Source: Methylotenera oryzisoli (GTDB lineage Bacteria > Pseudomonadota > Gammaproteobacteria > Burkholderiales > Methylophilaceae). Taken from it: DNA of 64,000 bases. Position 1 is the first letter of the stretch. Each line of letters begins with the position of its first letter. The stretch is taken from positions 62,001 through 126,000 of the forward strand of contig CAMCVF010000001.1 in assembly GCA_945881735.1 (NCBI GenBank). Reading direction: 5' to 3'. Both the position numbers and the translations under genes were made by a program. Under the pieces are notes generated by a model. The model ran no database searches. It was not told the DNA's origin and saw only the letters and a list, made by a program, of their open reading frames with translations. This document shows positions 57,963 to 64,000 of this stretch, piece by piece.

Positions 57963-58613
57963 ATGGATTTACTGAATCAAGATTTTAGCCACTTACTCAA
58001 AATTACTATTGCACTACTAGCGATTGTGAATCCGATTGGCAGTTTGCCAATTTTTATTAGCGCAACTGATGGCTGGAGTGTGCCTGACCGTGCTAGAAAC
58101 GCGCGCACTGTTGCTGTAACTGTATTTATAGTCTTAAGTCTAGCGGCATTTGTTGGTGATGGTATGTTAAGTTTCTTTGGCATTTCTATTCCATCGTTCC
58201 AAGTTGGCGGCGGCATTTTAATTATGCTAATTTCTATCTCCATGATGCACGGAAAACAAGGCGGCAATCGCCAAACGGCTGAAGAAGCGCAAAGTCTGGC
58301 AGAACATGAAGTGATTGCTATTGTGCCACTGAGCATTCCTTTGTTAGCGGGGCCAGGCGCGATTTCTAATATGATTTTAAGCGCGCAACAACAACCAACA
58401 TTTCTTGGTCACCTTTCGCTGGTTATTCCAGTTTTGTTAGTCAGCATCATTATTTGGCTAGTGCTTAAATTATCCGATAACATTACGCAAAGACTAGGGA
58501 CCATCGGCATCAATATTATCACGCGCTTAATGGGGCTAATTTTGGCAGCAATGGCGGTTGAATTTATTGCGCATGGCTTATTAGGCTTATTTCCTCAACT
58601 CGCAAGCAGCTAG
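57963..58613 (+). CDS. MarC-family membrane protein
   Basis: A 216-residue inner-membrane protein with about six helices of the MarC/UPF0056 family. The block IVNPIGSLPIF near the N-terminus and VPLSIPLLAGPGAI are typical. No function is proven; the early multiple-antibiotic-resistance claim was not upheld. It lies 57 bases upstream of nudJ. Confidence 0.9.
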   Translation: MDLLNQDFSHLLKITIALLAIVNPIGSLPIFISATDGWSVPDRARNARTVAVTVFIVLSLAAFVGDGMLSFFGISIPSFQVGGGILIMLISISMMHGKQGGNRQTAEEAQSLAEHEVIAIVPLSIPLLAGPGAISNMILSAQQQPTFLGHLSLVIPVLLVSIIIWLVLKLSDNITQRLGTIGINIITRLMGLILAAMAVEFIAHGLLGLFPQLASS

Positions 58614-58670
58614 CGACCAATCTGATATTTTTAGGTAAAATAGGCATACTAATTAAAAAAAGTATTCTTT

Positions 58671-59123
58671 TTGAAAAATCAACAATTTAGGCCCAACTCC
58701 ACAGTCGCTGCCATTATCGAGCAAAACGGTAAGTTTTTGTTGGTAGAAGAAAAAACCGATAGAGGCAACCGTTTTAACCAACCTGCTGGCCATTTAGAAG
58801 ATAACGAAACACTTGTGCAAGCTGTGATTCGCGAAACTTTAGAAGAATCGGCCTATGATTTTGTCCCCACGGCTTTGTTGGGAATTTACCATTGGAAACA
58901 CCCGCATAACGACATCACTTATTTGCGTTTTGCCTTTATTGGCAACGTTGGCGTACATTATGAAACGCAACAATTAGACGATGGCATTATCAGCGCCGTT
59001 TGGATGACGCTTGACGAAATTCACGAAAAAGCCACATTAATGCGCAGCCCACAAGTATTAACCTGTATTGAAGACTATTTAAGCGGAAAAAGCTTTCCAT
59101 TAGAAGTGATTACTAACTTATGA
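58671..59123 (+). CDS. nudJ: NUDIX phosphatase NudJ
   Basis: A 150-residue Nudix hydrolase; the E. coli homologue dephosphorylates nucleoside tri/diphosphates and HMP-PP. The Nudix box is [22 protein letters not shown], cut here to GHLEDNE...RETLEES, with Ala where most have Gly. The start is TTG; no in-frame ATG fits. Its stop overlaps mnmA by 4 bases, the same pairing as in E. coli. Confidence 0.93.
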   Translation: MKNQQFRPNSTVAAIIEQNGKFLLVEEKTDRGNRFNQPAGHLEDNETLVQAVIRETLEESAYDFVPTALLGIYHWKHPHNDITYLRFAFIGNVGVHYETQQLDDGIISAVWMTLDEIHEKATLMRSPQVLTCIEDYLSGKSFPLEVITNL

Positions 59124-60214
59124 CCAAAAAGAGAGTTGTTGTAGGCCTATCTGGCGGTGTCGATTCATCTGTAACTGCGCTGTTATTGAAACAGCAAGGC
59201 TATGATGTGGTTGGCCTTTTCATGAAAAATTGGGAAGATGACGACAATGATGAATACTGTTCATCCAAGCAAGATCTAATTGATGCAGTTTCAATTGCCG
59301 ATAAAATTGGTATTGATATTGAAGCAGTGAATTTTAGTGCCGAATATAAAGACCGTGTATTTGCTAACTTTTTAAGTGAATATGAAGCAGGTCGCACGCC
59401 AAATCCTGATATTCTATGCAATGCGGAAATTAAATTTAGGGCATTTTTAGATCATGCTATGAGTTTAGGCGCCGATTTAATTGCCACTGGTCATTACGCG
59501 CAAGTGCGTGAAAACCCCTTAAAACCGGGCTTATTTCAACTACTAAAAGCCGATGATGGCAGTAAAGATCAAAGTTATTTTTTGTATAGGCTTAATCAAG
59601 CTCAATTAAGCAAAACATTGTTCCCACTGGGAAAATATCTAAAAACTGAAGTACGCGAGATTGCACGCCAAGTAGGCTTAATAAATGCGGACAAAAAAGA
59701 TTCAACTGGCATTTGCTTTATAGGTGAGCGCCCTTTTCAAGAATTTTTACAACGCTATTTGCCCAAAAAACCGGGTGTTATTAAAAATGCTGAAGGCAAA
59801 TTAGTGGGTCATCATGAAGGCTTAATGTATTACACATTGGGCCAGCGCCAAGGCTTAAAAATTGGTGGTAGCCGCGATAGCAATGGTGAACCATGGTTTG
59901 TTGCTGCAAAAGATATGTTCAAAAATGAGCTCATTGTGGTGCAAGGTCATGAACATCCTTTATTGCTAAGCGACGGCTTAAAAGCCAGCCAATTAACATG
60001 GATAGACAACGAAGAACCTATTACCAACTGGGTGTACGCTGCTAAGACGCGCTACCGCCAGCCCGATGCGCCTTGCGAAATTGATGCATTAGATAGCACG
60101 GAGCTAACGGTTAAATTTGGTCAAAAACAATGGGGGATTACGCCTGGGCAATCGGCAGTAGTGTATGAAAGCAATGTTTGCCTCGGCGGTGGCATTATCA
60201 CCACCGCCATATAA
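59120..60214 (+). CDS. mnmA: tRNA 2-thiouridylase MnmA
   Basis: ATP- and sulfur-relay-dependent 2-thiolation of U34 in tRNA-Lys, -Glu and -Gln. 364 residues; PP-loop [10 protein letters not shown] at the N-terminus, catalytic Cys pair in [11 protein letters not shown] (near 102) and TGICFIGER (near 199). It overlaps nudJ by 4 bases. hflD and purB, next in E. coli, are absent here. Confidence 0.96.
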   Translation: MTKKRVVVGLSGGVDSSVTALLLKQQGYDVVGLFMKNWEDDDNDEYCSSKQDLIDAVSIADKIGIDIEAVNFSAEYKDRVFANFLSEYEAGRTPNPDILCNAEIKFRAFLDHAMSLGADLIATGHYAQVRENPLKPGLFQLLKADDGSKDQSYFLYRLNQAQLSKTLFPLGKYLKTEVREIARQVGLINADKKDSTGICFIGERPFQEFLQRYLPKKPGVIKNAEGKLVGHHEGLMYYTLGQRQGLKIGGSRDSNGEPWFVAAKDMFKNELIVVQGHEHPLLLSDGLKASQLTWIDNEEPITNWVYAAKTRYRQPDAPCEIDALDSTELTVKFGQKQWGITPGQSAVVYESNVCLGGGIITTAI

Positions 60215-60243
60215 AAATTCTGTGGTATTATCACTGCCGCCAT
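60188..60243 (+). repeat. Imperfect 23-base tandem duplication at the mnmA 3' end
   Basis: GGTGGCATTATCACCACCGC (with CAT after it, 60188-60210) recurs 33 bases later (60221-60243) with 19 of 23 bases conserved. The first copy encodes the mnmA C-terminus and can fold as GGTGG/CCACC. The second copy lies beyond the stop. Confidence 0.6.
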
Positions 60244-60278
60244 TTATTCTAAAGTTCGATAGTGCGATTGTGTTATGT

Positions 60279-60428
60279 TTAAAGTAAATTAATACTGCTT
60301 AGTTTTTCAGCATAAATATCGCGGATAATTCGCGTCAATTCTTTGGCGTAGTGACGTGCCATCATTTCATTAGTGCCGATTGCATGCAGCTCAGAGCGAA
60401 GTCCATTGGCGCCAATCGGCTTGACCAT
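60279..60428 (-). CDS. Small conserved-looking protein downstream of the GST gene
   Basis: A 49-codon ORF with start ATG (60428) and GGAGG 11 bases upstream. It encodes MVKPIGANGLRSELH, then AIGTNEMMARHYAKEL and TRIIRDIYAEKLSSINLL, a basic, mostly helical peptide. A GTG six codons earlier is an alternative start. It is co-directional with the GST-like gene 48 bases upstream. I know no family. Coding character (no stops, helical pattern, good SD) supports it, but it could be a remnant of a longer gene. Confidence 0.5.
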   Translation of the reverse strand: MVKPIGANGLRSELHAIGTNEMMARHYAKELTRIIRDIYAEKLSSINLL

Positions 60429-60475
60429 TACATAATTATCCTCCACATATTAAATAAATTACAAATTTAAACAAA

Positions 60476-61084
60476 CTAGTCCACTGGCATGCTTAGCTTA
60501 AAGCTGGGGCGCTTTACTAAAACGTTGTAATGCTTGGCCAAATTGGGAAATTTGTCTTGCCATTGCAAATGCTTAAATCGCAAATCGATGTATCCCAGCA
60601 TGCAACCCAAGGCAATATCGGCTAGGCTAAATGTCTCGTTTACACACCATTTTTTCTTGGTAATATCCAAATTAAGCACTTCTAAACCTAGCAACACTTT
60701 AGCCAGTTGTTTATCAATATTGGCTTGCGACTGATGCGCTGGCTCACGACGACTTTCTAACATGGCGCTAACTGCCGCATCGCAAATACCATCGGCTAAC
60801 GACTCCCAGCGGCGGGTAATCATTTTACTGGTGCTATCTTGCGGAATTAAATGAGCACCTGGGGCACGATTGTCTAAATATTCCACAATCACTTTTGAAT
60901 CGTAAACGCTGTCGTTATCATCTAAAACTAATACGGGCACTTTTCCCAACGGGTTATAATTTTTGACGGGGCAATCAGGATCTGCTAGCACCACTTCTTG
61001 CAATTCAATGTCGATGTGCTTTTCAAGCGCAACAATACGCACTTTGCGCGCATAAGGACTATTTGGGGTATATAAAAGCTTCAT
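60476..61084 (-). CDS. Glutathione S-transferase family protein
   Basis: A 202-residue protein with an N-terminal thioredoxin-like GST domain (LLYTPNSPYARKVRIVALE, GKVPVLVLDD, YDSKVIVEYLD) and a helical C-domain (NETFSLADIALGCMLGY). Catalytic Ser/Tyr-type chemistry or a structural role cannot be decided; SspA-type is less likely because the RpoZ/SspA neighbours are absent. It is followed by the small ORF at 60.3 kb. Confidence 0.88.
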   Translation of the reverse strand: MKLLYTPNSPYARKVRIVALEKHIDIELQEVVLADPDCPVKNYNPLGKVPVLVLDDNDSVYDSKVIVEYLDNRAPGAHLIPQDSTSKMITRRWESLADGICDAAVSAMLESRREPAHQSQANIDKQLAKVLLGLEVLNLDITKKKWCVNETFSLADIALGCMLGYIDLRFKHLQWQDKFPNLAKHYNVLVKRPSFKLSMPVD

Positions 61085-61148
61085 ATGATTTTGTTTTAAA
61101 TGAATTTCGCATTAACAAAGAGAAAAAAGATTCGTAATTAATTTGCAT

Positions 61149-61154
61149 TATAAT
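61149..61154 (+). promoter_or_regulatory. Possible -10 box giving a near-leaderless nadC transcript
   Basis: TATAAT lies 6 bases before the nadC ATG; a clear -35 box at 17 bases is absent. Start-site position is therefore a guess. Confidence 0.3.
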
Positions 61155-61160
61155 AGATTA

Positions 61161-62042
61161 ATGCTAACACCTCTATTTACACAACATTATCCAAGGGGAT
61201 CAGACGCATTTAACGCTTTAATTGAGCAAGATATCAGGCAAGCTTTAGAAGAAGACGTTTGTAAAAGCGATTTAACGGCAATGCTAATACCTGCCGCCAA
61301 TATAGCTCAAGCCACCATTATTACGCGTGAAGATGCTGTAATTTGTGGCATTGATTGGGCAAATGCTTGTTTTAGAGCCATCGATGCCGATGTCAAAATA
61401 AAATGGTTAGTGAATGAAGGCGAAAAAATTGCTGCTAATCAATTGTTATGCGAGATTACAGGCAACGCCCGCGCGCTATTAACAGCAGAGCGTTGCGCAC
61501 TTAACTTTTTGCAATTAATGTCGGCCGTTGCCACGCAAACGCACCAATTTGTGATGGCGGTTTCTGGTACTAAAGCGCAAATATTAGATACCCGAAAAAC
61601 CATTCCTGGCTTACGATTAACGCAAAAATATGCTGTAACGGTTGGTGGTGGCGCAAACCAACGCCTTTGTTTGTACGATGGAATTTTGATTAAAGAGAAC
61701 CATATTGCCGCAGCAGGCAGCATTTCGGCAGCGCTTGAACAGGCATTCAAAGCGCATCCAAACGTCAGTATGCAAATTGAGGTTGAAGACTTAGATCAAT
61801 TAAAACAAGCGTTAGACGCAGGCGCTACCAGTATTTTATTGGATAATTTTGGCTTGCTAGATATGAAAAAAGCCGTGCAATTTAATGAAGAGCACTTTGC
61901 TGGCCGCGCTCTGCTCGAAGCCTCTGGCGGCGTTGATTTAAGCTCTGCGCGCGCCATTGCTTTAACAGGCGTTAACCGGATTTCAATCGGCAGCCTTACC
62001 AAACATATCCGTGCCATTGATTTATCATTAAGAATCAAATAG
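61161..62042 (+). CDS. nadC: Nicotinate-nucleotide pyrophosphorylase (carboxylating)
   Basis: Quinolinate phosphoribosyltransferase that makes nicotinate mononucleotide from quinolinate and PRPP. 293 residues from the ATG at 61161; an in-frame TTG at 61143 is less likely because it overlaps a TATAAT box. Landmarks ILDTRKTIPGLR, GGGANQRLCLYDGILIKENHI (here GGGANQR) and IEVEDLDQL. The usual NHR of the family is NQR here. A TATAAT at 61149-61154 would put the transcript start at or next to the ATG. Confidence 0.94.
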   Translation: MLTPLFTQHYPRGSDAFNALIEQDIRQALEEDVCKSDLTAMLIPAANIAQATIITREDAVICGIDWANACFRAIDADVKIKWLVNEGEKIAANQLLCEITGNARALLTAERCALNFLQLMSAVATQTHQFVMAVSGTKAQILDTRKTIPGLRLTQKYAVTVGGGANQRLCLYDGILIKENHIAAAGSISAALEQAFKAHPNVSMQIEVEDLDQLKQALDAGATSILLDNFGLLDMKKAVQFNEEHFAGRALLEASGGVDLSSARAIALTGVNRISIGSLTKHIRAIDLSLRIK

Positions 62043-62113
62043 TGTACTCATAGTTAAAATATTAATATTTGCGTTTCAAGATTACTATTAAGCCATTTTA
62101 AATAAAGCAATCA

Positions 62114-63979
62114 ATGACCAAATTACCAGATACTGTCAGTAACCCTACCTTACTAAACGCTGCAAGCTTAGCAAAGCAAACTGGGCATTCTATTAGCAAG
62201 CCTGCTGGGGTATCAAAAGCAGGCGGAAAATCCAAATTAAGTTTGGGCGATGTGTTGCGCATGCTGGTGAATGATGGCAGATTAGATAAAGCGCAAGCCG
62301 AAAAGCTTTATAAGGATCGCCAACTTGATAGCTCTAACCTACACCCATTAGTGGTGATTGGAGATCAAAACTGGAAAGATTTGCGCCCGCCACACAAATC
62401 GTTAACGGTAGATTATTTAAGCCGCTGGCTATCAATACAAACAGGGCTGGATTTTTATCCTATTGATCCATTAAAACTGGATTTTACTTCTGCCGCGCAA
62501 ATCGTCTCAAAAGCCTATGCCGAAAGGTTAAGAATCATGCCTATTTCGGTGCAAGGTGATGAAGCTACTGTGGCCACCTCTGAGCCTTATCAGCTAGATT
62601 GGATACCCGATTTAGAGCGTATATTAAATATGCGCATCAAGCTAGTGTTTGCTAACCCGCTAGAAATTAACCGTTATTTGCCAGAAATTTACAGCCTCGC
62701 CAGCTCGATTAATCAAGCCAACGTGGCTAAAGCAGGGCAAATTGTTGGTGTGCAAAATTTTGAGCAACTGGTGGAGCTAGGCAAAGATAAAAACTTAGAT
62801 GCAAATGAGCAGCATGTGGTGAATATTGTGGATTGGCTGTTTAAATACGCGTTTGAACAGCGCGCCAGCGATATTCACCTAGAGCCAAGGCGTAATATGG
62901 GCATGATGCGCTTTAGAATTGATGGTGTATTGCACCAGGTATATCAGTTACCCAGCAATATTATGAACGCGATTACCAGCCGCATTAAATTACTTGGCCG
63001 TATGGATATGGTAGAAAAGCGTCGCCCACAAGATGGCCGGATTAAAACGGTTAGCAATACTGGCGCTGAAGTCGAATTACGTTTGTCCACCATGCCTACC
63101 GCATTTGGTGAAAAATTGGTCATGCGAGTTTTTACGCCAGATGTTATTGTGCAAGATTTTGTGCAATTGGGATTTTCCAAAAAACAAGCCGATTTATGGG
63201 AGAAATGGACTAAATTGCCTAACGGCATTATTTTAGTCACGGGGCCAACAGGCTCCGGAAAAACCACCACTTTATATTCCACCCTTAAACAGCTGGCAAC
63301 GCCAGAAGTAAACGTAAGTACCGTTGAAGACCCGATTGAGATGATTGAGCCTGCGTTTAACCAAATGCAAGTTACCAGTAATATTGGGCTTAATTTTGCG
63401 GATGGTATTCGCACGTTAATGCGGCAAGACCCAGACATTATTATGGTAGGTGAAATTCGCGATATTGAAACCGCCGATATGGCGATTCAAGCCGCCTTAA
63501 CCGGCCATTTAGTGCTCTCTACATTACATACTAACGATGCGCCCGCGGCTATTACGCGACTTTTAGATTTAGGCGTAGCGCCTTATTTAATTCATTCTAC
63601 CGTGCTAGGCATTATGGCTCAGCGCTTAGTGCGGACTTTATGCCCCGCTTGCAAAGCGCCACACGAAATTACAGATGATGAATGGAAATCCATCACCTAT
63701 CCATTTAAAGCAGCCAAACCCACCACTTGCATGAAAGCTGTTGGCTGCATTGAATGCCGCAACACAGGCTACCGTGGCCGCAGCGGTATTTATGAAATGC
63801 TGACCATGACACCCAAATTGCGAAAGTTGATTAGTGCAGATACCGATTTACCCATGATTAGAAACATGGCTTACCAAGATGGCATGCAGCCACTCATGTT
63901 AAATGGTGCCGAAAAAGTGGCGGCAGGATTAACTACGGTAGAAGAATTGTTAAAAGTAGCTCCACCGTTAGAATCTTAA
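62114..63979 (+). CDS. PilB/GspE-type secretion or pilus-assembly ATPase
   Basis: A 621-residue type II secretion/type IV pilus assembly ATPase. An N-terminal MshEN-like domain (about 40-200) precedes the motor: Walker A GPTGSGKTT (377-385), Asp box and Walker B DPDIIMVGEIRD, HL-box GHLVLSTLHT, and the zinc-binding CPACK...CIECRNTGY region. Extension ATPase PilB, T2SS GspE or MSHA-type are all possible; the absence of neighbouring pilin or secretin genes in the window leaves this open. The window ends 21 bases after the stop, where AAAAAG/CTTTTT may begin a terminator. Confidence 0.9.
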   Translation: MTKLPDTVSNPTLLNAASLAKQTGHSISKPAGVSKAGGKSKLSLGDVLRMLVNDGRLDKAQAEKLYKDRQLDSSNLHPLVVIGDQNWKDLRPPHKSLTVDYLSRWLSIQTGLDFYPIDPLKLDFTSAAQIVSKAYAERLRIMPISVQGDEATVATSEPYQLDWIPDLERILNMRIKLVFANPLEINRYLPEIYSLASSINQANVAKAGQIVGVQNFEQLVELGKDKNLDANEQHVVNIVDWLFKYAFEQRASDIHLEPRRNMGMMRFRIDGVLHQVYQLPSNIMNAITSRIKLLGRMDMVEKRRPQDGRIKTVSNTGAEVELRLSTMPTAFGEKLVMRVFTPDVIVQDFVQLGFSKKQADLWEKWTKLPNGIILVTGPTGSGKTTTLYSTLKQLATPEVNVSTVEDPIEMIEPAFNQMQVTSNIGLNFADGIRTLMRQDPDIIMVGEIRDIETADMAIQAALTGHLVLSTLHTNDAPAAITRLLDLGVAPYLIHSTVLGIMAQRLVRTLCPACKAPHEITDDEWKSITYPFKAAKPTTCMKAVGCIECRNTGYRGRSGIYEMLTMTPKLRKLISADTDLPMIRNMAYQDGMQPLMLNGAEKVAAGLTTVEELLKVAPPLES

Positions 63980-64000
63980 AAAGCCGCTTTTTTGTCTGGC

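Noticed and set aside
62944-63438. 164-codon - strand ORF inside the PilB/GspE-type gene
   Set aside because: It is antisense to the Walker A/B region and has no RBS or family features.
63974-63995. Terminator after the PilB/GspE-type gene
   Set aside because: AAAAAG/CTTTTT with a 3-base loop is weak and the window ends directly after it.

Overview
The window is a gene-dense chromosomal segment of a Gram-negative, AT-leaning bacterium. Gene order and protein character point to the Betaproteobacteria and most likely the family Methylophilaceae (Methylotenera-like). This is inference from conserved neighbourhoods: trpS-scpA-scpB-rluB, lolC-lolD-comEC-exbB-exbD-lpxK-kdsB, pilT/pilU-yggS-proC-yggT, yqgE-ruvX-pyrR-pyrB-pyrC' and nudJ-mnmA. 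I see no rRNA, tRNA, CRISPR array, prophage or insertion sequence.

Layout. 0-10 kb (mostly + strand): xseA (open at the left edge), kup, an M48 lipoprotein protease, dapD, a membrane GGDEF-EAL protein, an ArsC/Spx-like protein, dapE and prmB. 10-16.4 kb (- strand): a long cluster read from a PHP-domain gene through yciO-like, site-2 protease, trpS, an SMR efflux gene, scpA, scpB and rluB. 16.5-23.6 kb (+): yciB-yciI-bolA-peptidylprolyl isomerase, a solo FTR1 iron permease, and purL. 23.7-29.5 kb (+) is the most accessory-looking part: an exported ankyrin protein, then a c-type cytochrome overlapping a flavocytochrome c sulfide dehydrogenase-like flavoprotein, a sorbosone-dehydrogenase-like beta-propeller, an unrecognised exported protein, an SMP-30/NHL-like exported propeller and a DUF455 ferritin-like protein. 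29.5-36 kb: serB (-), then sucC-sucD-ankyrin-nadE and glnB (+). 36.4-44.3 kb (-): the lol/comEC/exbBD/lpxK/kdsB envelope cluster. 45-50.7 kb (+): ribE, ribBA, yqgE, ruvX, pyrR, pyrB and a dihydroorotase-like pyrC'. 51-53.3 kb (-): pilT-pilU. 53.4-55.6 kb (+): yggS-proC-yggT. Then rng and maf (-), marC, nudJ, mnmA (+), a GST/SspA-like gene with a small downstream ORF (-), nadC and a PilB/GspE-type ATPase (+).

Most genes are housekeeping: lysine/DAP synthesis, purine and pyrimidine synthesis, NAD and riboflavin synthesis, LPS and lipoprotein export, chromosome segregation, and RNA or tRNA modification. The main things beyond routine annotation are in the gaps. Four of the five longest intergenic stretches hold decayed reading frames. 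Two are recognisable: an isochorismatase-family cysteine hydrolase at 30.5-30.8 kb, with in-frame stops and a frameshift, and a DUF486 membrane protein at 36.1-36.4 kb, with one in-frame stop. The other two (44.4-44.8 and 50.8-51.0 kb) belong to no family I recognise. Other points worth attention are the periplasmic redox/propeller cluster at 24.3-28.7 kb, two paralogue-like enzymes that have lost catalytic residues (pyrC' and the C-terminal half of ribBA), an lpxK whose conserved N-terminus extends upstream of any ordinary start codon, and a 49-codon gene behind the GST gene. I found no convincing evidence for a wholly new defence or mobile system.
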